From Luzula sylvatica (Eukaryota > Streptophyta > Magnoliopsida > Poales > Juncaceae): a DNA stretch of 64,000 bases. The stretch is taken from positions 3,016,655-3,080,654 of the forward strand of contig OX326961.1 of assembly GCA_946800325.1 (NCBI GenBank). Direction: 5' to 3'. Made by a program: the position numbers and the translations under genes. Shown piece by piece: positions 33,883-44,145 of the stretch; the first letter of the stretch is position 1, and each line of letters begins with the position of its first letter. The notes under the pieces were generated by a model. It ran no database searches. It was not told where the DNA came from and worked only from the letters and a program-made list of their open reading frames with translations.

Positions 33883-36800
33883 ATGAGTAAGAACTTAAAG
33901 ATTATGTCTTGGAATGTACGTTGATTAGGATTGAAAGAAAAATGTAATATGGTTAAGGATTCAATTAGGAATGTCAAACCAAATATTATTTGCATCCAAG
34001 AAACGAAATGGACCAACACCAATCATTTTCAACATAAAAAGGTTTTAACCGCGCGTCATGGCAACGTCCTATTTAAAAACGTGCAAGGATCAAAGGGAGG
34101 GCTCATGATTGCTTGGGACAACAAAGTATCCATGGTCGAGCACTTCCACACCCGATCGTGCTTGAACATCGTCTTTACAAAAGATGATGGCGGAAAATTC
34201 CTCCTCTCAAATACATATGGGCCGGCTTCCGCATCACCAAGGGAAAAACTAGAATATATCCAAGAAATAGAGGAAATAAATAAGGAATTAAATCTACCAT
34301 GGATAATCATTGGAGATTTCAACCTCATTAGATCGAGGGAAGACACGACCTCGACCAACTTCAACACAACAATGGCTTTGCGGTTCAATGAGGCAATTAA
34401 TGCGGCCGATCTAACCGAAATCCCCTTAAGGGGAAGGAAGTTCACATGGTCTAATAAAAGGGAGATGCCAACGCTAGCTCGCCTCGATAGAGCTTTCATC
34501 TCGGAACATCTCATCGTACAAAACGTGACGATCACTCTTGAAGATCTACCAATGATCACCTCGGACCACGCTCCAATAATCCTAAAAATCCAAAATACCC
34601 GAATTGAGACAACAAATCTCTTTAGATTCGAAAGAGCATGGCTCAAATACGGAGAATTAAATGAGCTATTAACCGAATGTTGGCAAGATTCGTCATCAAC
34701 AAATGACATTGGAATTAAAATCTTCCAAAAATGTCTCAACAAATCGAGAAAAAAAATAAAGGAATGGGCTAAAGGCAAATTCAAATCATCCGACACCGTT
34801 CACGAGGATTGTACCCTTATCATCAAAATTCTCGACCTTGCCGAGGAGGAGCGGGACTTATCATTGGATGAATTACGGTTGAGAATCGCGACAAAGGAAA
34901 AATTATTTGAAATAGTCAATACAAAAGAGGCTATGTGGCAACAAAGATCGTCTTGTACGCAGTGTTGTAAAAAACGGTGTAAAACGGTAAAAAAACGGTG
35001 AAAAACGGTGAAACGGTGGCAAACCGTTTCGTTTTCTGCAAAACGGTTGAACAAAACGGTCCACCGTTTTTTACCGTTTTTTACCGGGTTTTTTATCTGA
35101 AAAACGTTTTGCAACCGTTTTACATACCGTTTTTTGCATAAAAATTTTGGGCTAATTTTTTTTTGGGTTTTTTTTTCTTGGCCTGACATCAGAAGTTGTG
35201 CTTTCTTTTGCTGAATTTGTGTTTTTTTGCTGAATTCGTGCTGTTTTGGATAAATTCGTGCGGAATTTGCTGAATTTGTGTTGTTTTGGATGAATTTGTG
35301 CTGTTTTTGTGCTGATTTGGTGTTGTTTTTGTGCTGATTTTGACTAATTTGTACTGATTTTGTCTAATTTATGCTTATTTGGTGCTGTTTTTATGCTGAT
35401 TTTGCGTAACTCGTGCTGTTTTTATTTGAGATGATATTTTTGATGATACTTATTGTATTTTGTTGTATTTTGATGATATTTTAATGTATTATAACTTAAC
35501 CGTTTTTTAACCGTTTTACGACCGTTTTACGGGTAAAACACTAAAACGGTGCCGGACCGTTCCGTACCGTTTTCCGTCTTTTACAACACTGCTTGTACGT
35601 GGCTCAAGCTAGGCGATGCTAACACCAAATATTTCCACGCCATAGCCTCGGCACGGAATAAAGGAAATAAAATAACGGCAATAAAAATAGAAGATGAAAT
35701 AATCTATGATCCTAACCGGATTCAATTGGAATTCGACAATTACTACGAAAACATCCTTGCCATGGCCCCGCTCGTCCCCCTAACCCATAACATGCGGACG
35801 CTACTACCAACCGAACCAAACACCACGACATCATTGTTAAGCCTAGCGGACCCCTTCACCGAAGCGGAAATCCAAGGGACCATCATGAACATGAAAAAGG
35901 AGAAATCGGTGGGACCCGAAGGATTCCCAATTGAATTCTATCAAAAATTCTTCAATTTGATAAAACCTAACCTACTAGGCTTATTCGACGAATTTTACAA
36001 TCATACCTTGAATCTCGACACCATCAACAATGCAACCATCTCTCTAATTCCAAAAAAAGAGGATGCCATAGAAAGAAAAGATTATCGGCCAATTAGTGTA
36101 ATCAACACGATAGGAAAAATATTCTCAAAGACGCTAGCATCGAGGCTACAACCAAAAATGGAAAACCTAATTCATCGTGACCAAGCCGCCTTCATAAAAA
36201 ATAGGTCGATCGGCGAAGTCTTCCTTTCGGCGCGAGAATTGCTTTGTGCAGCACACAAAAGGAAAATACCGATGATCATGCTCAAAATAGACTTTTTCAA
36301 GGCTTTCGACACAATTTCGTGGGACTACGCGCAAAACCTCTTAGAGGCCCGCGATTTCCCATCAAAGTGGGTTAGATGGATAAAAGATCTATTTACCTCG
36401 GCTTCTTCGAGGATTAAAATTAATGGAAATTTAGGGAAAAAACTCAAACACAAGCGAGGTGTAAGACAAGGTGATCCCTTATCGCCGATGCTATTCGATT
36501 TGGTGGCCGACTCGCTTCAAGCTTTTATCCAAAACACGAGCCACCTAATGGCATCACCGGTCAAATTTGCTACTAGGGCGCTACAATACGCCGACGATAC
36601 TATTCTATTTGTAGAAGCGCACCCGACCAACCTTAAGGTACTAACCTACGCTCTAAACCTCTTCCAACGGGTCTCGGGTCTCGCGATTAATTGGGACAAA
36701 ACCGCCTTTGTGCCGATAGCGGTACCGGAGGATTTACACGGGACACTAGAGAGGTTACTAAATTGTACGAAAACATCGCTACCGATATTGTACCTTGGCA

Positions 36801-37867
36801 TGCCCCTAAACACCAAAAAACCAAGGAAAATCGACTACATCCCTCTAATAAAAAAAATGCAATCAAGACTCTGCGGATGGAAAGGAAAATGTCTCTCTTT
36901 AGGGGGCCGATTAGTCCTCGCGAAGTCGGTCCTCAATGCGGTACCAACATATTTCATGCAATGCTTCCGACTTCCCAAATGGCTATTTAAGGAAACAAAT
37001 AAAATTACAAGAAAATTTCTTTGGAAGAGAGATCAAGAATGTCTTGGTAGACATTGTCTAATTAATTGGGACAAGGTATGTTTACCAAAGGAAAATGGAG
37101 GTTTAGGGATGCTAAACCTAGAAACCCACAACACCGCTCTTTTACTAAAATGGTTATGGAAAATTTGCCAAAATAATCAAGGAATGTGGGCGTCCACCAT
37201 ACGAGATATTTACGGAGTCCGGAATGCATCCGAGTTACAAAACTTATTGAACAACCACTCCTCATACTTCGTCAAAGACCTCTTCTCCCTTCTCCCTCAA
37301 TTCCAAATTGCATACGATCTCTAGCCGTCAACTAACCAACAATCATGGATGGGCAAACCGGACACCTTCTCCACCTCCGCAATATACAAACTACTCATAA
37401 ACCCCGGTTTGTTGAGCAAATGGAATACCATCCTATGGAAAACAAAAGCTCCGATAAAGACTAGATTCTTCGCGTGGTTAGCTCTAAACGAGAGGATTCT
37501 AACGGGAGACGTCTTAAGGAAAAGAAATTGGCCCCACGAGACGACGTGCAAAAATTGCAACAACGTCGAAGAATCAGCAATCCACCTACTTGTAAATTGT
37601 CCTTACGCAAGAAGGGTTTGGCAAGGGATTAAGACCATCATCGGATTCCCGTTCGGAACCCGAGATACAATACCGAATTTTTGGCTTGACGCCCGAGCTA
37701 AGAAGTCCATAGAAGAAAAGGAGATCCTCGACACATATTTTGTAGCCACTATTTGGGGTATTTGGAAAGAGCGAAACAACCGAATTTTCAACCAACAAAT
37801 GACACCACCGGCCTCGACAATAGCAAGAATCAACCACGAAGCAAAGGAATGGAAACTCCTCTTCTAG
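33883..37867 (+). pseudogene. LINE ORF2 (endonuclease-reverse transcriptase), interrupted
   Basis: Start ATG at 33883. The APE-type endonuclease keeps MSWNVR, CIQETKW, IIGDFNL and the SDHAPI motif. The RT has MLKIDFFKAFDTISWDY, GVRQGDPLSPMLFD and the catalytic YADD. The tail has the zf-RVT pattern (CKNCNNVEESAIHLLVNC). Defects: TGA at 33922-33924 in place of a Gly/Arg codon right after MSWNVR, a 632-bp hAT MITE at 34960-35591 between endonuclease and RT, and TAG at 37322-37324. Without the MITE and one target copy the frame is continuous across the site. No RNase H domain is seen. Expected size about 1,114 residues. Confidence 0.9.
34960..35591. mobile_element. hAT-superfamily MITE, 632 bp, in LINE ORF2
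   Basis: Terminal inverted repeats CAGTGTTGTAAAAAACGG (left) and the complement of ccgtcttttacaacactg (right), one mismatch in 18. A perfect 8-bp duplication, cttgtacg, flanks it at 34952-34959 and 35592-35599, as expected for hAT transposases. Subterminal regions are full of 'aacggt/accgtt' motifs in opposite orientation at the two ends, likely transposase-binding repeats. The middle (35195-35420) is a 'tgctgaatttgtg' minisatellite. No ORF. Confidence 0.93.
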
Positions 37868-38340
37868 CCGTGAAACATATCTCTACCTCAAAGCTTCTCA
37901 ATCTCCTTAATCTTTTAGTTTTTGGTAATAACGTTTATTACCTAGGAAATGTCTTTTATTTATTTTTTGGGTCGCTACACTAGGTTTCTTTTTACATGAT
38001 TATGTAAAATTAAAACGATGTATTAAACTTGCATTAATATATCAAAAAAAAACTCCGCTTCTTAATTTTAAAAAAAATAATAATTAGGTAACACATTCAA
38101 GACGGATTTTGTTAGTCCTTTTTCCTCCAAGTGAGAGGTATCCACCTTGCCAATTGTTTAACTTTTTCCTTATTTTTGAGAGGAGAGGTTGGAATGTTAT
38201 TTATTTTTATTTTTTTTGTACGAGAGTGGCAAACTAAGGTAGTTAATGGGAAGGTGTTTTTTGGAGCATTGTAGGATTGATTGAACGGTTGCATGTAATT
38301 TTTTTGGTATTGAGAGGGGGATAAAGCAAGATTTAGACCA

Positions 38341-38676
38341 GTTGACTTCTAGTCCTGAGAGCCTAGAGAATGTTTGGATTGTGTGATTAATTATTCTGAG
38401 ATTTTGTAAAGTTTGAGGAAAAAATAAAATTGGTCGAGTTAACAGTTGACTTCTAGTCCTGAGAGCCTAGAGAATGTTTGGATTGTGTGATTAATTATTC
38501 TGAGATTTTGTAAAGTTTGAGGAAAAAATAAAATTGGTCGAGTTAACAGTTGACTTCTAGTCCTGAGAGCCTAGAGAATGTTTGGATTGTGTGATTAATT
38601 ATTTTGAGATTTTGTAAAGTTCGAGGAAAAAATAAAATTGGCCGAGTTAACAGGAAAAAATAAAATTGGCCGAGTT
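38341..38676 (+). repeat. 104-bp tandem repeat, three copies plus part
   Basis: Copies start gttgacttctagtcctgag at 38341, 38445 and 38549, nearly identical. A partial fourth (gaaaaaataaaattggccg) follows. Non-coding. Confidence 0.92.
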
Positions 38677-38766
38677 CAATGGGCATCGATATCATGTTTA
38701 TGGGTCGAAAATCTTGTAGGTGTATTGGGTTATCTGTTTTTGGAATGAGAGCAATGATTGAAATTT

Positions 38767-38790
38767 CCTAAACCCTAAACCCTAAACCTT
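38767..38790. repeat. short interstitial telomere-type repeat
   Basis: cctaaaccctaaaccctaaa plus cctt: about three units of the plant telomeric CCCTAAA motif. Too short to mark a former chromosome end; may be a telo-box. Confidence 0.6.
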
Positions 38791-38884
38791 AAGATGTCGT
38801 CTTTGATGGTAGTCCAAAAGAATTGGATAAATTCATTTGCTATCCCATCCGGACCACATGTTTTTTTTTTTTTTAAAAAAAAAA

Positions 38885-40200
38885 TTAACAAAATGACACT
38901 CCATTATTAATTAATTAATATATGATTAAAATACATATACATGATTAAAATACATATATATTATTAATTAATTAATTATCATGATGATTAACAAAATAAT
39001 ACTACATTAATAATTAATTAATTATTTTTTTTTGAAGGATTGGCAAGCGCGATACACGCTCGATCCATTCTTTTTTATAAAATGAAAATAAAAAAGTTTT
39101 GTACATAAAGATATTTACACGAACTCCTCTAACAAAATATGAAATATCTAATCTAACAAAATCTACCCCACTTGTTAGTTAGGTCTCTCACTACCGAAAC
39201 AAGGAGGCATTGCATCCTTGCCTTTCGTCTAAATATGCGTTGATTTCCTTCTTTCCAAATGGTTTAAATTGTGGCGAGCCATTGTGTGTCCCAAAGACGT
39301 GTATCGGTGGAAGTTAATTGTTGTCTCGTTTGGAACCACATTTCTTCAATCGAGAGAGCCGAAGTACAAATGGCCGGGTTCACCATGAGCCAAAGAGTCA
39401 TAACAAATGGACAATCGTATAGAAGATCATAGGAAGTTTCTTGCGATGTTGAACAAAGTGTGCAACTTGGCTCGTGAGGCCATCCCCTCTTGCGCAAGTT
39501 ATCCGATGTTAAGATGCGGTTATTCATCACTAGCCAACCAAAAAATTTGACCTTCAAGGGAGCTCTAATTTTGAAGAGGAGGTTGGTCCACCGACACTCG
39601 AATCCCGGATGAGACGTTCTTTCATAGATCATTGCCGAACTAAATCTCGGCGAGTTGTCATTATTCCTATGAAATATGGATCCTTGCGGGGAGTTCCCTA
39701 ATAGGGAGTTGTAAAACGGCAATAATTTTTGTAATTCCCGAACATAGAAGGAAGCGATGTTAGTCGGCACATTTGTTAGGTCACCGGCACAATTAATGCG
39801 AAATAGGTTTTTTATTGTCACGGACCATAAACAATCCCTATCGAAATCAAGTTTGTAAAGCCATCGAATTGTGGATGCTTGATTTTGGTTACGGATATTA
39901 ATTATCCCAAGCCCTCCATTTTTTTTTGGCAAACACACTTTTTTCCAATTCGCGAGACAATGCCCCCTCGTGACTTTATTTGTGCCTTTCCAAAAGAAAG
40001 CCCGTGTAATTTTATTAATCTCGTCTAGGACTCCACTTGGAAAAAATAAAAGAATGCATTGTAAAATGATGGGAGAAATGATGGTGATTAATCACTAATT
40101 TGGTTAATCACTAATTTTATTAAGCCCGTGATATTAATAAATTTTATTAATTAATTATTAATGTAGTATCATTTTGTTAATCATCACGGTTATTAATCAC
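38885..40200. repeat. inverted repeats flanking a LINE fragment
   Basis: atgatgattaacaaaataat at 38981 and onward to 39024 is the inverse of 40148-40186 (ends gttaatcatca). The two arms match for about 40 bp and enclose 39025-40065, as if the LINE fragment had landed in a foldback MITE. Confidence 0.55.
39025..40065 (-). pseudogene. 5'-truncated LINE ORF2 C-terminus and 3' tail
   Basis: On the minus strand it begins after the RT core (INKITRAFFWKGTNKVTRGH), continues through CLPKKNGGLGIINIRNQNQA and the zf-RVT domain (APLKVKFFGWLVMNNRILTS ... CTLCSTSQETSYDLLYDCPF), then the short 3' UTR and an A-run at 39025-39033. The stretch 39264-39938 is open; the 5' part is frame-shifted. Related to, but clearly diverged from, the LINE at 30880. 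A typical dead-on-arrival truncated insertion. Confidence 0.88.
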
Positions 40201-40203
40201 TAA

Positions 40204-40300
40204 CTAGAAAAATACCCGCGCTTCGCTGCGGATGTAATACTTTTTTATTTTTTATTTTCTTGTATTAAATAAAAATGTAAGCCAAGTTTATTGTATTCTT
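40204..40300 (-). mobile_element. Helitron 3' terminus (minus strand), extent unknown
   Basis: Minus strand: stem ccgc-agcgaagc-gcgg, then gtatttttCTAG at 40207-40204, followed by T. The body runs rightward into AT-rich DNA; no 5' end could be assigned. Confidence 0.65.
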
Positions 40301-43220
40301 ACGTTAAAGTCTTTTTACAACAAATATTTAATATAAATAAATTTATATCGTACACAAGCATCATCAAAAACATTATCATACAATCATAAAATGAGAAATA
40401 CAAATATTTAAGTATTAGGTCCATTTATAATTTATTAATCCTATACAAATAATGGAATATTTAAATATTAGGGCCGCTAATTAATCCCATACAAAGTAGT
40501 ATAACAAATTTATAATTCAAACCATGACTTGAATAACCAAAAAGAATAGATACAAATTTTTAAATAAATGATATAAAATTTAATTACATTAACAGTCTTA
40601 TTTTTTTGCATTATCCACATCTACAAATAATTCGTTTATAATGGTTGAAATAAATTTTTCTCCCATAAAGCGTGGGTATTATTTTAACGCGCTGACTTTT
40701 GTTAACCAAAACATTTTAAAATTTGATGAATATTTAAATATGTACAAAAAATAATATAAACACAGAGAATACAATAGATATATAAATATATAAAATTGAT
40801 GAATATTTACACCAATTTGTATGGGAATTACTCTTAACAGCACACATATTCGTAAATTGCGCAAGTTGTTTTTATTTTCATAAACAAATAATGATAACAT
40901 TCCTATTCAAAATTTGAATCCAGTAAAGATAACATTTAAGTTTTAATATTTGAATATTTAGTCTCCTCGGTTATGAATATTCAAACCAGAAAAACAATTG
41001 GTTAAAAAATGCATTGACTTTATAATGTAATAATAAAAATAACAACAATAATGTAAATTTGCGCATTAAATTTCTTTTACAAAAAATTAATCACTCTAAA
41101 AACCAAATCAATAAATATAATTAAATATTCTAAAAGAGGAATTTTTAACCATAATTTTGCCCAGTCACGATTATCGAGTGTTTTAAAGCCATCCTCCTTA
41201 AAAACAAATGAAGGCTAAAAAGATGTTTAAATTCTTATTTTGATAAATACTAAATGTTTTTAACAAAAAACTGCATAAAATATTGAAAATGTCGATCTAA
41301 TTTAAAAAATGTACTCAAAACAATACAAAAATATATTCTGAAATTTTACAAAGAAATCTGCAAAACTTTTGAAATTATCTTCTATATTATGATGAAATTC
41401 TCAATTCGATAGATACCAAATATTTTTAACAAAAAAAATGCAGAAAAAAATGAAAATAACCCATTGTAAAAAATCAACAATTTAGATAAAAATGTAATGA
41501 TCCAATTTTAAAAAAATTAAAAAATTCTTTTTACAAACTAAAAAGAAAATTTAGTTGAAAAAAAGTTTTGTTTGAAGTTCAAAGAAATCATTTTTTGAAA
41601 TGAAAAAAGAAGTGAGTTAACGTATTGAAATGAAGAAAGTTCTGCCTGCAATTACAAAAAAAAAAGGATTTAAGAAAATTCAAAATTAGTTTTTAAAAAG
41701 TTGAGAAACAGTAAAATTTTGAAATTAAAAAAAGTTGAAAAAACAGTTTTAAGAAAGATAAAAACTAAATAGAACTTAAAATTGGAAAAACCAGTTTTTA
41801 AAAGGTAAACAACATTAATGTTTCGAAAAAAAGTACTAAAACTACAAAAAACAGTGTTAAGAAAGTTAAAAACTCAAAGAATGTAAAATTGGAAAAAACA
41901 GTTTTGAAATTTAAAAAGAATTAGTTTTTTAAAAGTAAAAAACAATTTTAAAATTATAAAAAATAGTTTGGACTAAATCGCAAAATTGTCATGTCAGTTA
42001 AAATTCCAACTATTTCGATTTGGCCCTTCTATTTCTTAGTGTACAGAAGTATTTTCATTGCAATTTTCTCCTAATAATTTGTTAGAATACCCGTTTATTT
42101 TTCAAAAATTCACTCCCACAAAAGCTTGACATGGCAGTAATTTTTGTTACTTCAGGGACGTGAAAGAAAAATTACGTAAAACATAATTTTAAATTTAACT
42201 GGCCTCGGAGGTTCATTGGGACCCTACCTTTAACCAAGTTCACAAGTCCTTACTTCCGAGAGAAATGATTCCCTTATGCCACCTCATCACTGAGCCCTTT
42301 TTTTCGTTTTAGTCCCTGTGATTTTCTCATTCGCCGCTTAAGGTCACGTCGAAAAATCTTATTATGGCTTCGTTTCTTCTTGAATTGATCCGAGTTTGGA
42401 TTCGGATTTCTTGTCTGAGTCGTTTCCGACACTTGCTTTTCAATTATATCCTAGAAAAGAGGAAAAAAAAATTGTAATTTGCTAATGTCAGATTTTTCGT
42501 GGGTATGTATGGATAAAAAAGATCGGACCTGAGAAAATTTATCGATAATAGCAGTTGCTGTGAAATGCGCCCTAAAAGGTTTTAATCCAAAATCCATATG
42601 TTGATAAAATGTAAAATTACGTAATTATATCAAAAAGAAAGAAAATTTACCAAAAAGCCCTTGCATATAAAATAAATCGAATAATTTACCTTCTGAAAAT
42701 TTAATAAACCCACTGTAGTTATGATTTAAATAGAATCTCGGCATATTTTAAATATGTCTACTTTCGCTTTTCAATTCCATTTATATACAGTTAATTACCA
42801 GTTAAATTACCAAGCAATTTCAGAAAATATGTTATAATCTCACTGAAACGTTGGTAGTGTTTTTAAAATGGTTTAATATAAAATATTTTAAGAATATCTT
42901 GTAGCAATTACGTTTTAATGGCAAAATTCACTGAATAATTTACATTGAATATAATTAACAGTTAATTTTCGATTCAATGTCGACATATTTTACACTACAA
43001 AGAAATGTTTTGTACTTACACGAAAGACTTGAGCGAAAGTCGTACTTCCAACATGAACAAAGTGGGCACTACATATCAAAATTAGCAATTTGATATTTTT
43101 CCAAATTAACACTTATATGGTAATTAACTGGTAAATCCAAGCAAGTAAATTAAGAAATTATTTGGTAATTAACTGGTAGTTCCCTGATAACAGTCACCAA
43201 AAAAATCTATACACTTATTA
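40301..43220. other. AT-rich intergenic, probably Helitron body and debris
   Basis: No gene seen. 41680-41970 is a degenerate minisatellite of 'ttgaaaaaacagttttaagaaag' type. 42330-42440 is relatively GC-rich (cgccgcttaaggtcacgtcg) but has no ORF. Confidence 0.45.
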
Positions 43221-43417
43221 AGGACCATTAAATTAACGACCATAGTGTAAAACTGACTCAAAACCCTTAAATTAAAGACCAAATTAGGACCATTAAATTA
43301 ACGACCATAGTGTAAAACTGACTCAAAACCCTTAAATTAAAGACCAAATTAGGACCATTAAATTAACGACCATAGTGTAAAACTGACTCAAAACCCTTAA
43401 ATTAAAGACCAAATTAC
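43221..43417 (+). repeat. 65-bp tandem repeat, three copies
   Basis: Copies start aggaccattaaattaacgacc at 43221, 43286 and 43351 and are almost identical. Non-coding. Confidence 0.93.
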
Positions 43418-44145
43418 CATCAATTTTGCAAATAAGCCCCAAATGTTCAACAAAAATCAAAACCAAATAAAACAATGACCAAATCAGTACCTGTATCACA
43501 TCAGAAAGGATATCCTAAGGCCATGGAAGAAGAACTGACTGATCGTACGACAATCCGGTGCATAGATCTATGGTCGGATATGGGTGCTGCCGTTTGAGGA
43601 AAGGGCATACGAATAGAAACAATAACAGCGCGGTTTGGAAGAGGTTATCGATTAGAAAGAGAATAATCAACAAAGCGGGGAGAAATGGACTGGTGGCATG
43701 CGGTAATGAGCAGTGAAAGAGCACAATTCGGAGAGAGAAAGGATTTTTCTCTGAGGAGGCGTGAATAATGGGAGAATAGAGGCGTAAGGGAGAGTTAATC
43801 AGTGGGACTTGAAAAGTCGGGAATGGAAATCAATTCCAGTTCAGCGTGTTTTTGGATTCCGATTATACTCGTGATTTTTTTTCATAATATTATTTCTAAA
43901 TTATGTTAATAAAATTATTTTGATAAAAAAAATATATAATTGATGACGTGGCATCATTAAAATTCAGAAAAGTGTTTGTAAAATATTATAGTATGATTAA
44001 TTCGGTGATATAAAAAATGATGGGAGAAATATCGGAAACATGATAGCATTTCTCAATATAATAAACCAGGCCTCAATAATACGGCACCAATAGTAGCGTG
44101 ATTGAAAAAACAAAACAAGAACAAAAAGAAGTAAATGAAAAGAAC
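43418..44145. other. intergenic, downstream of the subtilase gene
   Basis: Nothing coding is recognised. 43515-43724 has a minus-strand open frame with a leucine/phenylalanine-rich product but no homology cue. The region ends in 3' flank of the subtilase. Confidence 0.4.

Larger units (their letters stand above)
30880..38080 (+). mobile_element. L1-like LINE, nearly full length, decayed
   Basis: Order: short leader, ORF1 (to 33821), 61-bp gap, ORF2 (33883-37867), 3' UTR, A-rich tail near 38055-38078. The flanks aaattattag (before) and aataattag (after) may be a diverged target duplication. Both ORFs are broken (see entries), and a hAT MITE interrupts ORF2, so this copy is not autonomous. Codon use in the element is GC-richer than the surrounding DNA. 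Confidence 0.88.

Noticed and set aside
34056..34796. 246-codon minus-strand open frame opposite the LINE endonuclease
   Set aside because: It is the antisense of a well-supported coding sequence.
38767..38790. former telomere or chromosome-fusion point
   Set aside because: Only about three telomeric units, without degenerate flanking repeats.
13365..43417. CRISPR-like array from the several tandem repeats
   Set aside because: Plant nuclear DNA; units are 52-136 bp, directly adjacent and without unique spacers.
43515..43724. minus-strand open frame with hydrophobic product
   Set aside because: Looks membrane-like only because T-rich DNA gives Leu/Phe; no splice or promoter support.
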